Assembly (NCBI GenBank): GCA_948496895.1
Contig: CAOOJO010000002.1
Location: 1 to 29,018 of the forward strand
Reading direction: 5' to 3'
DNA from: an uncultured Acetatifactor sp.
GTDB taxonomy: Bacteria > Bacillota > Clostridia > Lachnospirales > Lachnospiraceae
Length of the DNA: 29,018 nt
Shown: one piece after another, positions 15,281-23,846 of the stretch
How positions within the stretch are numbered: the first letter of the stretch is position 1
Layout: each line of letters opens with the position of its first letter
Translations under genes and position numbers: made by a program
The notes under the pieces: generated by a model
The model's input: the letters and a program-made list of their open reading frames with translations, nothing else
Databases searched by the model: none
What the model was told of the DNA's origin: nothing

Positions 15281-15985
15281 ATGGAATACGATTATCTGAA
15301 GCAAAAAAGAATCCTGCTGGTGGACGATGAGGGGCAGCTGCGGGAGTTAGTCACGTCTATCCTGACTCAGGAGGGATACGCGCAGGTGCGGACGGCAGGG
15401 ACCGTGGCGGATGCGCTGGCCCAGGCGGAGACCTGGAAGCCGGAGCTGGCTATCCTGGACGTGATGCTGCCGGACGGGGACGGCTTTGATCTGTTTTCGA
15501 AGCTGCGCGGGAAGGAGGACATCCCGGTGCTGTTCTTGACGGCCAGGGGAGAGGAGGAGGACAAGTTCCGGGGCTTCGGGCTGGGGGCGGACGACTATGT
15601 GGTAAAGCCTTTCCTGCCCAGGGAACTGCTGTTCCGCATAGCCGCCGTGCTGCGGCGCTCCTATAAGGAGGAATGCCCCAGGGTAAAGCTGGCGGCCTGC
15701 GAGATCGACTTCGAGCGGGCCGAAGTCCTGCGGGGTCAGGAGCGACTGCCCCTCACCGCCAAGGAGTTCGAGCTGCTCGGCGCCCTGTACCGCAACGCGG
15801 GCCGCATCGTCACCATAGACGGACTCTGCGAGGCCGTCTGGGGGGACAATCCCTACGGCTACGAGAATTCCCTCATGGCCCATATCCGCCGCATCCGTGA
15901 AAAAATAGAGGAAAATCCGTCAAAGCCCGTATCCCTGCTGACGGTGAAGGGCCTGGGGTACAAGCTGGTGCTTGCCGGAAAGTGA
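15281..15985 (+). CDS. OmpR-family response regulator
   Basis: A 234-residue response regulator. Residues 9-120 are the receiver: acidic pocket DDE at 15-17, phospho-acceptor D60 in 'LAILDVMLPDGDGF', and the switch lysine in 'DDYVVKPFLPRELLFRI'. Residues about 135-232 are the winged-helix DNA-binding domain ('LPLTAKEFELLGALYRNAGRIVTIDGLCEAVWGDN', 'SLMAHIRRIREKIEENP', 'VKGLGYKLV'). ATG at 15281 is 6 bases from GAGAGGTG. An upstream GTG at 15272 overlaps that RBS and is rejected. It precedes its kinase. The repeat operator upstream, also found at the MutFEG-type exporter, suggests autoregulation plus control of that exporter. Confidence 0.93.
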   Translation: MEYDYLKQKRILLVDDEGQLRELVTSILTQEGYAQVRTAGTVADALAQAETWKPELAILDVMLPDGDGFDLFSKLRGKEDIPVLFLTARGEEEDKFRGFGLGADDYVVKPFLPRELLFRIAAVLRRSYKEECPRVKLAACEIDFERAEVLRGQERLPLTAKEFELLGALYRNAGRIVTIDGLCEAVWGDNPYGYENSLMAHIRRIREKIEENPSKPVSLLTVKGLGYKLVLAGK

Positions 15986-16090
15986 GAAATGGTGAGAATC
16001 CGCTAAATGCGCCGGAGATGGATTTGCCCGGGCATGGCAATGCGCTTGGAAGGCGTACCGCTCATGACAGCAGAAGGATGGGGGTATGAA

Positions 16091-17548
16091 ATGAAAGGGA
16101 CAATCAGACTTATAAGAAGATTCCTGCTGTTAGTGGTGTGCGTGGTGCCGGTTCTCTTCTTCCTGAACCTGGGGCTGTTCGTCGCCTACACCTGGCGGGA
16201 GAGGAGCGATAACGGCGGCTGGCAGGCGGCCATCAAGGTGGGGGAGGAGCTGTCCCCGGGTAGCGACGGCCAGTACCATCTCTCGGCGGCAGGACAGCAG
16301 GAGCTGGCGGACTATGACGCCTGGGCCATTCTGGTGGAGGATGGGACAGGGGACGTGGTCTGGCACAGCGAGGGCCTGCCGGAGGAGATTCCCCTGCACT
16401 ATTCCGCGGCGGAGATTTCCTGGTACACCAGAGGCTACATCGCGGATTACCCCACCACGGTGGGGGCCAGGGGAGACGACCTTGTAATCATGGGGCACCC
16501 TAAGACCGCCTACTGGAAGCTTCTGTGGAACACCTTCGACTATGGCATGATTGCGGGGCTGCCCAGGATGCTGCTGAGCTTCCTGCTCCTGAACGGCGCT
16601 CTGGCCTTCCTGATCTACATGATTCTGGGCACGGGCATCTTGCGGTCCGTGAAGCCTGTGGTGCAGGGCATGGAGGCGCTGCCGGAGGAGGACGTGCATG
16701 TCAGGGAGAAGGGCTTCCTCTCCGAGGTGGCGGGGGCGGTGAACCGGGTCAATGAGAAGCTCCGGGCCCAGGAGCGGGCGCTGCGCAAGCGGGAGAACGC
16801 CCGGGCGGGCTGGATATCCGGCGTCTCCCACGACATCCGCACCCCTCTGACCATGGTGCTGGGATACGCGGCCAAGCTGGAGGAGGACGTGTCGCTGCCG
16901 GAGGAGGTCAGGAGCAAGGCCAGGGTCATCCGGCTCCAGAGCGTGAAGATGAAGAATCTGGTGGGGAACCTGAACCTGGCTTCCAAGCTGGAGTACCAGA
17001 TGCAGCCGGTGCGGATGGAGGAGCTGAACCTGACGGCGGTGCTGCGCCAGGCGGCGGCCGATTTCGCCAACGAGGATCTGGAGGGGAGATACCCAATCGA
17101 CTTTCGGTGCCAGGAGGGGCTTGGCGCGTGCAGGATGCGGGGGGACAGGGAGCTGCTGCAGAGGGCGGTCTACAATGTGCTGAGCAATTCCAGGCAGCAC
17201 AATCCCGAGGGCTGCAGCCTCTTTATGGAGCTGGCGGCGGAGGCAGGAAAAGAGGGAAAAGCAGAAAAGACGGCAGAGGCCGGAAAAGCCAGGATTCGGC
17301 TGTCCGATGACGGCGTGGGGGTGAGCGAGGAGCAGCTTGAGACGCTGCGAAGCACTCCGCACTATATGATGGACAGCGGAACCGGGGTGCAGCTGCGGCA
17401 CGGGCTGGGGCTTTTGATCGTGCGCCAGATAGTGACGGCCCACGGAGGGCAGGTGAGGCTGGATCACGGGCCGGCGGGGGGATTTCTGGTGGAGATTTTC
17501 CTGGATGTGCTTTTGCCGAATCAAAGTACTACAGATTTGCCTTCCTGA
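16091..17548 (+). CDS. Sensor histidine kinase
   Basis: A 485-residue membrane kinase. TM1 is at about residues 12-34. An extracellular sensor of about 120 residues follows, then TM2 near 160-185 ('MLLSFLLLNGALAFLIYMIL'), a linker, HisKA with the phospho-acceptor H247 in SHDIRTPLTMVLGY, and an ATPase domain with N-box 'NVLSNSRQHNPEG', G1 'SDDGVGVSEEQL' and G2 'RHGLGLLIVRQIV'. ATG at 16091 directly precedes TM1 and follows GGATGGGGG. Upstream in-frame ATGs at 16007 and 16064 would add a non-conserved-looking head and cannot be fully excluded. It is partner of the response regulator, and the large extracellular loop could sense a peptide or envelope signal. Confidence 0.9.
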   Translation: MKGTIRLIRRFLLLVVCVVPVLFFLNLGLFVAYTWRERSDNGGWQAAIKVGEELSPGSDGQYHLSAAGQQELADYDAWAILVEDGTGDVVWHSEGLPEEIPLHYSAAEISWYTRGYIADYPTTVGARGDDLVIMGHPKTAYWKLLWNTFDYGMIAGLPRMLLSFLLLNGALAFLIYMILGTGILRSVKPVVQGMEALPEEDVHVREKGFLSEVAGAVNRVNEKLRAQERALRKRENARAGWISGVSHDIRTPLTMVLGYAAKLEEDVSLPEEVRSKARVIRLQSVKMKNLVGNLNLASKLEYQMQPVRMEELNLTAVLRQAAADFANEDLEGRYPIDFRCQEGLGACRMRGDRELLQRAVYNVLSNSRQHNPEGCSLFMELAAEAGKEGKAEKTAEAGKARIRLSDDGVGVSEEQLETLRSTPHYMMDSGTGVQLRHGLGLLIVRQIVTAHGGQVRLDHGPAGGFLVEIFLDVLLPNQSTTDLPS

Positions 17549-17606
17549 TGACACATAAGAACGATGCTGCCCCTGACAGAGCAGCAGAACGGCTTTTGCC
17601 AGAATC

Positions 17607-17738
17607 TCAGGCGCTGCCCGGCCTTCCCGATTCTGCCTGACATATGGCCCCGGCATAGGAAACTTCCTCAACGAATCGTTCCAGCCTGTCCGGATATTCC
17701 CCTTTCAACTCCGCATACGCAAGCCGCGCTGCCTGCAA
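17607..17738 (-). pseudogene. 43-codon open frame continuing past the TGA of the cyclase-like gene
   Basis: Directly after the TGA at 17741-17739 the same frame stays open for 43 codons, to TGA at 17609-17607. The translation starts with TTG and reads LQAARLAYAELKGEYPDRLE and then FVEEVSYAGAICQAESGRP. It looks like a real amphipathic helical segment with coding-style GC-rich third positions, but it has no good RBS or ATG. It could be the lost C-terminus of the upstream protein (a nonsense change), a decayed remnant, a tiny coupled gene starting at TTG, or chance. The remainder of the 17549-17738 gap shows nothing else. Confidence 0.3.
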
Positions 17739-18860
17739 TCACACGCCCCGGTAGATGCACAGGGCATCGGACAGCTTCAAGGTATCCATGCACTCCCTGC
17801 CGCCAGAGGTCTTGCGGAAGAGCTGCAGGGTGCCGATGCCGCCTCCGCCGCCCCACAGAGGGGCATCCTCCTTGTCCCCATCCGGGTCTTCGTACTGCAG
17901 ATGCAGCATTTCCCGCTTGGCGCAGCTCCCGGAGAGCTTCACCACCACGTTCTTATTCTGGGCCAGCACATGCCAGACGAACCGCTTGCCGGTCTCTTTG
18001 GTCTCCCACTTGCAGCGGGCGAACTGGAAGTCCTCCCCCATGTAGGTCATCTGCAGCATCAGCCGGGGCCGCAGGGGGAAGAAGAGGAATCTGGGGCGCA
18101 GACAGTTCAGGGCCACTACGCAGTGGCGCAGCTCCTTGTCCGTACGCCCGCTTACAAGCTTCCCGCAGGCGAACTGGAACCATGGCCGGTTGAAGCGCCG
18201 CCCCCAGTGCTTATCCGCGTAGCCGTAGCTCGTCTCCGGGGTCACCTCATAGAGCACCCCGTCCAGCGTGACGCTGCCCTGGAAGAGGCTGCGGATTCCC
18301 TCCCCGTGCCAGAAGCTGTCCAGTCTGCGAAACGTTTCCGCCAGACGGCCGCACAGGCTGCCCGTATGGCAGGATACCAGCTTCTGTACCTTCATGTCCC
18401 ATTCCATGACACCAGCGTCCGTCATGCGGGAGCGGTGCCTGGCCTCCTTCGGGCTCACATCCACAGCGCCTACAATCCTGTCTTCGCTGTAGAGCAGCCG
18501 TCCCTTCTGGGCATCCTCTATCTGCATGACCAGAGGGCTGCCCGTGGCCTGCAGGGCGGAAATGGGGTAAAAGGCGTGGAGCTGCCTGCCGCCCTCCCCG
18601 TCCGCGTCAGGAAAGACCCCGGCCTTTACCATCACGTAGGAGGGCCGCATGCCCCTTTTCTTGAAATAGGGATGCTGGCCTAAAATGGGCCGGGACCTGC
18701 CCAGGTCAGGATTGACGACAAAGAATTCCACGAAAAAGACGCGGGCCTCTCCGGTCTCGGGCCGCACGCCCAAAAAGGAGTGCCACCAGCGCATATAGCC
18801 TCTCTTGGACAGGGAGCCTCGCAGCATATGTGAGTTTCTTGCCAGGTCAGACAGATTCAT
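17739..18860 (-). CDS. Tocopherol-cyclase-like (lipocalin-related) protein
   Basis: 373 residues. The opening 'GYMRWWHSFLGVRPETGEARVFFVEFFVVNP' and 'RPSYVMVKAGVF', followed by beta-rich sequence with many aromatic strand ends ('SYGYADKHWGRRFNRPWFQFACG', 'TGKRFVWHVLAQNKNVVVKL'), match the tocopherol cyclase/AttH-like family as found in Clostridia and Actinobacteria. No signal peptide is seen. ATG at 18860 follows AAGGACAAAGG. The frame runs up to 19064, but the promoter at 18980-18952 shows that most of that extension is not transcribed. The plant enzyme closes the chromanol ring. The bacterial substrate is unknown, and a hydrophobic or isoprenoid ligand is only a guess. It diverges from the M13 peptidase gene. 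Confidence 0.75.
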   Translation of the reverse strand: MNLSDLARNSHMLRGSLSKRGYMRWWHSFLGVRPETGEARVFFVEFFVVNPDLGRSRPILGQHPYFKKRGMRPSYVMVKAGVFPDADGEGGRQLHAFYPISALQATGSPLVMQIEDAQKGRLLYSEDRIVGAVDVSPKEARHRSRMTDAGVMEWDMKVQKLVSCHTGSLCGRLAETFRRLDSFWHGEGIRSLFQGSVTLDGVLYEVTPETSYGYADKHWGRRFNRPWFQFACGKLVSGRTDKELRHCVVALNCLRPRFLFFPLRPRLMLQMTYMGEDFQFARCKWETKETGKRFVWHVLAQNKNVVVKLSGSCAKREMLHLQYEDPDGDKEDAPLWGGGGGIGTLQLFRKTSGGRECMDTLKLSDALCIYRGV

Positions 18861-18951
18861 CCTTTGTCCTTGCCTCGTTCTTTTCTTCCGTGGGGATTCT
18901 TCACTGCGGTCCATATCGATGGGATAACAATATTTTGTAGCAGATAAAGGT

Positions 18952-18980
18952 ATTATAATACCAGATATAGAAAATGACAA
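18952..18980 (-). promoter_or_regulatory. Strong sigma-A promoter of the tocopherol-cyclase-like gene
   Basis: Minus strand TTGTCA (18980-18975), 17-base spacer, TATAAT (18957-18952). Transcription would start near 18945, leaving a leader of about 85 bases before the chosen ATG. Confidence 0.75.
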
Positions 18981-19034
18981 GAGTGTTACGAAATTATTTA
19001 TACTGCCTGACGATTTCGCTTGCCGTGAAACCAG

Positions 19035-19080
19035 ACTGCATAACGCTGACTGATTCAATCGCATGATTGCGTTATGCAGT
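19035..19080. repeat. 12-bp perfect inverted repeat in a divergent intergenic region
   Basis: ACTGCATAACGC (19035-19046) and GCGTTATGCAGT (19069-19080) are perfect inverted copies separated by 22 bases, which themselves hold CAATC-gcat-GATTG overlapping the right arm. No T run follows in either direction. It lies about 100 bases before the M13 peptidase start and about 55 bases behind the opposite promoter. A regulator binding site or an RNA hairpin in the peptidase leader are both possible. The rest of the 18861-19180 gap holds the minus promoter and AT-rich DNA only. Confidence 0.6.
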
Positions 19081-19180
19081 ATAGAAATATGACCGGAGAA
19101 AATGATTGAATTTTGACGTATTTTATATTAAGCTGGAAGTAGCCTGAAAAGCATAGAAAAAGGAAAGCGGGGTGCGGGAC

Positions 19181-21151
19181 ATGAGGAAGAGGATGGCGGC
19201 GCTGCTTATGACGCTGCTTATGGTTTTGCAGATGACGGGCTGCCGGAAGGTGACCGGAGGGAAGGATGATTATTATGCGTTCATCAATCAGGAAATCTTT
19301 TCGCAGATTGAGCTTGAGCCTACAGAGGCGGGCTGGGACTGGTTCGGGGAGCTGCAGGCCGCTGCCAGGAACGAGATGGAGGAAATCATCAGGGAGCTGG
19401 CAAATGACAGAAAAACCTATGAAAAGGGCAGCTCTGAGCAGAAAATAAAAGATATGTATGAGTGCGTCTCCAATATGGACAATCGGAACGAGACGGGCCT
19501 GGGGCCGCTGCAGCCCCATATGGACAGGATACGGAATGCGTCAGGCATAGAGGAATATGTGGATGCCCTGGCGCAGCTGAGAGGCGAGTTCGGCTTCAGC
19601 AGTATCCTGGGCGGCTACAGCATCATGCAGGACATGGCGGATTCCGACACATATGCGGTCTATATGATGTATGCGGATACCCTGATCGGCAAGGAGTATG
19701 TGGAAGGCGAGGATACCCGGGAATATGTGGAGACATACTTTGCCTATGTGGAGGATATGCTGCGGGAATTCGGCATGAGCCGGGATGAGGCGGCACAGAG
19801 CGCGGATTCCATTGAACGGCTCCTGCGGGATATCTGCGCGTCCACATTGACTACAGAGCAGTATCAGAATCCGTCCCTGATCTACAATGTATATACGGAG
19901 CAGGAGCTACAGGAGCTTTATACGAATGTGGATATCCATAAGCTGCTGGAGACGCTGCGGATAGACGGACAGGAGTATTATATCGTGGTGGACGAGGGGC
20001 AGGCGGAGAAAATCAATTCCCTGCTGGTGGAGGAAAACCTGCAGGCATTGAAGGACTACTCCACCTTCGTGCTGCTCAACGATGTGGCGGAATACGCGGG
20101 CACGGCGTACGGGAAGCTTTATACCGACATGGAGAATGTGCTGTACGGCATTACGGAAAGCTGGGACGATGAGTTCGTCTGGATGAGTCTGACTCAGGAG
20201 CTGCTTCCATGGGATTTTGGGAAGATATATGTGAGAGAGCATTTTTCCCAGGAGGACAAGGAGGCGGTGGAGGAGATGATTGGCCTGATTCTGGAGGAAT
20301 ATGAGGAAATCATCGACAGGCAGGACTGGATGAGCCTGGCGACCAAGGAAAGGGCGGCCAGAAAGCTCAGGACCATGCAGGTCAAAATCGGGTATCCGGA
20401 CGAATGGCCCGAGGCCTGCGACATGATGCAGGTGACGCCCATTTCGGAAGGGGGCAGCCTGTTGTCCAATCTGCTGACGAGCATGCGGGTCTCCATAGAG
20501 GACGATCTGAGCAGGCTGGGGACAGAGGTGGACCGGACGGAGTGGGACGTGACGCCGCAGACAGTGAATGCCATGTACGATCCGCTGAACAATGAAATCA
20601 TTTTTCCGGCTGCCATCCTGCAGGCGCCCTTCTATGACAGCAGGAGCAGCGACGGGGCCAATCTGGGGGGAATCGGTTTTGCCATAGCCCATGAGATCAG
20701 CCATGCCTTTGACTCCAGCGGCGCGCTTTATGACGAATACGGAAACTATAATGTCTGGTGGACGGAGGAAGAGCTTGCCACTTATGAGGAATTGTCCCAG
20801 TCCATTGTGGAGTATTATGATGACTACGAGGTAATGGGCATGCATGTGGACGGAGAGCTGACCCTGGCGGAAAATATCGCCGATCTCGGGGCCATGACCT
20901 GCATCACGTCGATTATCGGCGACGATACAGAGATGCTGGAGGACGCCTTCGAGCAGATGGCCTACAACTGGGCCGATGTGACCACGGAAAGCTACACGCT
21001 GTATCTGCTCAAGACGGACACGCATGCGCCGAATAAGGTGAGGGTGAATGCGGTACTGAGCTCCTGCGATGCCTTTTACGATGTGTACCGCCTCTGGATG
21101 TGGGATGACATGTATGTCGCGCCCGAGGACAGGGTGGGCATCTGGAAGTAA
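19181..21151 (+). CDS. M13-family zinc metallopeptidase lipoprotein (PepO/neprilysin-like)
   Basis: 656 residues. The signal peptide 'MRKRMAALLMTLLMVLQMTGC' ends in a lipobox-like MTGC, so it is probably an extracellular lipoprotein. Zinc motif H504-E-I-S-H508 within 'GFAIAHEISHAFDSSGA' and the third ligand in 'LAENIADLGA' (E564) are intact. 'NAMYDPLNNEIIFPAAILQAPFYD' is the conserved substrate-cleft segment. The family cleaves short peptides. The N-terminal half is divergent, and the usual C-terminal CxxW end is replaced by 'YVAPEDRVGIWK', keeping the W. ATG at 19181 follows GGGGTGCGGGAC. A GTG at 19172 is possible but lies within that RBS. A single-gene unit is likely. Confidence 0.9.
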   Translation: MRKRMAALLMTLLMVLQMTGCRKVTGGKDDYYAFINQEIFSQIELEPTEAGWDWFGELQAAARNEMEEIIRELANDRKTYEKGSSEQKIKDMYECVSNMDNRNETGLGPLQPHMDRIRNASGIEEYVDALAQLRGEFGFSSILGGYSIMQDMADSDTYAVYMMYADTLIGKEYVEGEDTREYVETYFAYVEDMLREFGMSRDEAAQSADSIERLLRDICASTLTTEQYQNPSLIYNVYTEQELQELYTNVDIHKLLETLRIDGQEYYIVVDEGQAEKINSLLVEENLQALKDYSTFVLLNDVAEYAGTAYGKLYTDMENVLYGITESWDDEFVWMSLTQELLPWDFGKIYVREHFSQEDKEAVEEMIGLILEEYEEIIDRQDWMSLATKERAARKLRTMQVKIGYPDEWPEACDMMQVTPISEGGSLLSNLLTSMRVSIEDDLSRLGTEVDRTEWDVTPQTVNAMYDPLNNEIIFPAAILQAPFYDSRSSDGANLGGIGFAIAHEISHAFDSSGALYDEYGNYNVWWTEEELATYEELSQSIVEYYDDYEVMGMHVDGELTLAENIADLGAMTCITSIIGDDTEMLEDAFEQMAYNWADVTTESYTLYLLKTDTHAPNKVRVNAVLSSCDAFYDVYRLWMWDDMYVAPEDRVGIWK

Positions 21152-21217
21152 GGCGGGTATCTGGAAGCAGGAAAGAATGGAGGATAGCATAATTAATCAG
21201 TTGGGAGAGATGACATA

Positions 21218-22216
21218 GTGGACGGAATCAGGGAAAAGGGAGCGCTTTACGTTATCGTTCCATGCTATAATGAAGAGGAAGCTTTGGAACTATCGGCGAA
21301 AATACTGTTAGATAAGCTTGCGGATTTAAAACAGAGAGATATCATTTCCGAGAAGAGCCGTATAGTTTTTGTGGATGATGGTTCCCGGGACGGAACATGG
21401 AAAATTCTTCAGAAATGGTACAAAAATGATGAGAACGTCATTTGTCTGCGTTTTGCTCATAACAGAGGGCATCAGACGGCCATTCTGGCAGGCATGATGT
21501 ATTCCAGGAAACGCTGTGATTATACGATTACCATAGATGCGGATCTGCAGCAGGATGTGGACGCGATGGAACTTTTTATCAGAGAATATGCCCAGGGCAG
21601 TGAAATCGTGTATGGAGTGCGCAATTCCAGAGATACGGACGGAGTGTTTAAAAAACTGTCAGCAGTGCTATTCTATAAAATAATGGGCTTTCTTGGATGC
21701 GATATCTATGAAAATTCCGCTGATTATCGGCTGATGAGCGTGGAAGCTTTGGAGGCCCTTTCCGAATATGGAGAGGTCAATCTTTTCCTGAGAGGGATTA
21801 TTCCAGATATCGGGCTGAAATCTTCAGTAGTCCATTTTGAGGTTTTTCCGCGCAGACAGGGAACTTCCAAGTATTCGCTTTCAAAAATGATTACCCTGGC
21901 GGCAGACGGCATTACCTCTTTTAGCATAAAACCGATTCGGCTGGTATTGTTGATGGGGATACTTGCTATGATTGTCGGTTTTGGGATTATGATTCATATT
22001 TTTTATGAGTATTTTTTTGGTTATACGGTAGGAGGGTGGTCATCTATTTTGATGTCCATCTGGATTCTGGGGGGAGCGATATTGCTGTCCCTGGGAATTA
22101 TCGGTGAGTATGTAGGGAGGAATTATCTGGAGACGAAGCGCAGGCCAAGGTATTATCTATGGAATATTTTGTCGAGGGAAAACAAAGAATGCAGTGATGA
22201 GAAACAAGATCCTTGA
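21218..22216 (+). CDS. GT2 polyprenyl-phosphate glycosyltransferase, GtrB/DPM1-like
   Basis: 332 residues. The N-terminal GT-A domain has 'VIVPCYNEEEAL', 'IVFVDDGSRDGTW', 'ITIDADLQQDVDAM' (metal-binding acidic motif) and 'SADYRLMSVEALEAL'. The C-terminal part carries two membrane spans ('VLLMGILAMIVGFGIMIHIFYEYFF' and 'ILMSIWILGGAILLSLGIIGEYVG'), the layout of GtrB/CsbB/YkcC enzymes that load a hexose onto undecaprenyl phosphate on the cytoplasmic face. The start is GTG at 21218, 8 bases after GGGAGAG. No ATG fits. It is followed 20 bases later by a polytopic membrane protein, a pairing typical of systems that add the lipid-linked sugar to a surface polymer. Confidence 0.88.
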   Translation: MDGIREKGALYVIVPCYNEEEALELSAKILLDKLADLKQRDIISEKSRIVFVDDGSRDGTWKILQKWYKNDENVICLRFAHNRGHQTAILAGMMYSRKRCDYTITIDADLQQDVDAMELFIREYAQGSEIVYGVRNSRDTDGVFKKLSAVLFYKIMGFLGCDIYENSADYRLMSVEALEALSEYGEVNLFLRGIIPDIGLKSSVVHFEVFPRRQGTSKYSLSKMITLAADGITSFSIKPIRLVLLMGILAMIVGFGIMIHIFYEYFFGYTVGGWSSILMSIWILGGAILLSLGIIGEYVGRNYLETKRRPRYYLWNILSRENKECSDEKQDP

Positions 22217-22236
22217 CAGAAAGGAAGATACAGGGA

Positions 22237-23772
22237 ATGGAGCGAAAGAAGGTTGGAAATAAAGCAATAGCCGTTTCTTTGGAATGCATTGCAGTTCTGG
22301 CTCTGGCAATGATTATCGTTTATGGCATATTGGAGAGGACGGGCACAGTGACATCCGGTTACCATTTTCTGGATGATCATGAGCTGATTAGGATGGAGGT
22401 GGCTTTTCAGGACGATTCGGTAACTCTGGGACAGGCTGTCAGGAATCATGTGGCGAATGATTTCAACATTAGATTCCGGCCCCTATATTGGGTGGAAAGA
22501 GTGACTGGCGCATATTTGTGGGGAAGCGAGCTGCTGTATTGGAATTATTATACTGCCACCAAGGGCGTGATGACGTTCTGCCTTCTGTACTGGATGGCCA
22601 GATTCCTGAAATATAACAGGATAGTCAGTATGCTGGTGCCCTGTGTGGTAATGCTTGGAGATCAGTTCATGCCCTGGTTCAGAAGCGCGAATCAGGAGAG
22701 CACAGGACTGCTGTTGGCATCATTTGTGCTGTGTATGATTGCGGCACAGGTACATTGTCGGAAATATGATACATGGTATTACAATATACCGATTGCGACA
22801 GGAGCTGTTCTGTGCGGTCTTGTGAAAGAGAGCTTTACATTGTTCATGCCAGTGTTCATAGGACTGAAATTTTGGCTGGAATACTGGGATGTAGAAAGCG
22901 GGCGCGAAAAGGGGCGCTTCATGAAGTGCGTAAAGGGTAACCTGATAACCTATGGAATCATTTTTTTCGCTATGCTGGTCAATGTGTGGATGATTCTATT
23001 TCGCGTGGGCGTGGATAAGGTCAGCTATGCCGGGTTTGACGAGAAGACAGAACTGTGGGTCTACAAGCAGGGAATCATAAACAGCCTTTTTAGCTATACA
23101 AAATTGTATACGGACGTGGGAATCGTGATTACATTGCTGGCTGTCGTGTGCTACAAGGCTATGGATAGAGAACGCCTGAAAAAACAGGCAGGACTTGCCG
23201 CGATTGCCGGATGCGCCATGGCAGTACAGCTGGTGGCACATGCGAAAAGCGGTATGGCAGTAAGGTATATGATTCCATATACAGTAGCCTATGTTTTCCT
23301 GTTTGTGTTCGTGGCGTATCAGTTTTTTGAGAAGGACAGGGTGCATAGAATCGTTTTTTATATAGTACTGCTCTGGCTTGTGGGAAATGGAGCGAAAACC
23401 GCTTATGTGCAGGCTGAGGGATACACACAGACTGGAAGAAACGTCTCGCAGCTTTTAAATGAGGTGTGTGCCCGGACACAGGAGAAGGAACATATTCTGT
23501 GCGCATTCTCTGACGAAGAGCTGAACTTGGCTTCCGAATGCTGGCTCGAGGCACATGGCAGACCAATGGTATACAGCTGGGGAAGTGATGGCTTTAAAGA
23601 TATAGTTCAGTTGACGGATAATGCGCCAGAGGCATATAGCCTGGATGATGTAGGCGCGCTGGTATGCTATGGAGGACAGAAAGAAAGCATGCTCCAACTG
23701 TTGGAAATGGAAGAAGAGAAAGACTGTGGGATTTATCAGTTTGGAGAGTATATGCTAATTGTTCCGGACTAG
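22237..23772 (+). CDS. Polytopic membrane protein, candidate GT-C-type glycosyltransferase
   Basis: 511 residues with about ten predicted membrane spans. The first extracytoplasmic loop after TM1 carries an acidic pair in 'FLDDHELIRMEV', and a second conserved-looking stretch is 'RFRPLYWVERVTGAYLWGSELLYWNYYTATKG'. An acidic motif in loop 1 and a soluble C-terminal tail of about 120 residues are the general plan of GT-C enzymes that use polyprenyl-linked sugars. I do not recognise a specific family. ATG at 22237 follows GGAAG by 9 bases. The TTG-initiated frame to 22213 overlaps the previous gene. Its position directly after a GtrB-like enzyme supports a GtrC-like role in modifying a wall or surface glycan, which is inference. 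Confidence 0.7.
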   Translation: MERKKVGNKAIAVSLECIAVLALAMIIVYGILERTGTVTSGYHFLDDHELIRMEVAFQDDSVTLGQAVRNHVANDFNIRFRPLYWVERVTGAYLWGSELLYWNYYTATKGVMTFCLLYWMARFLKYNRIVSMLVPCVVMLGDQFMPWFRSANQESTGLLLASFVLCMIAAQVHCRKYDTWYYNIPIATGAVLCGLVKESFTLFMPVFIGLKFWLEYWDVESGREKGRFMKCVKGNLITYGIIFFAMLVNVWMILFRVGVDKVSYAGFDEKTELWVYKQGIINSLFSYTKLYTDVGIVITLLAVVCYKAMDRERLKKQAGLAAIAGCAMAVQLVAHAKSGMAVRYMIPYTVAYVFLFVFVAYQFFEKDRVHRIVFYIVLLWLVGNGAKTAYVQAEGYTQTGRNVSQLLNEVCARTQEKEHILCAFSDEELNLASECWLEAHGRPMVYSWGSDGFKDIVQLTDNAPEAYSLDDVGALVCYGGQKESMLQLLEMEEEKDCGIYQFGEYMLIVPD

Positions 23773-23846
23773 TGCTATTGCCACCATGTCTGGTATGGCG
23801 CCCGGGGAAAGCTGGGTATCTGGAAACGGGGAAGGATGGAGGAGAT

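Noticed and set aside
16130..17671. 513-codon minus-strand frame opposite the histidine kinase
   Set aside because: Low-complexity His/Arg/Gln/Pro-rich translation typical of a shadow of a GC-rich gene. The kinase on the plus strand has all family motifs.
17564..18193. 209-codon plus-strand frame after the kinase gene
   Set aside because: Arg/Pro/Cys-rich shadow of the minus-strand cyclase-like gene with no RBS.
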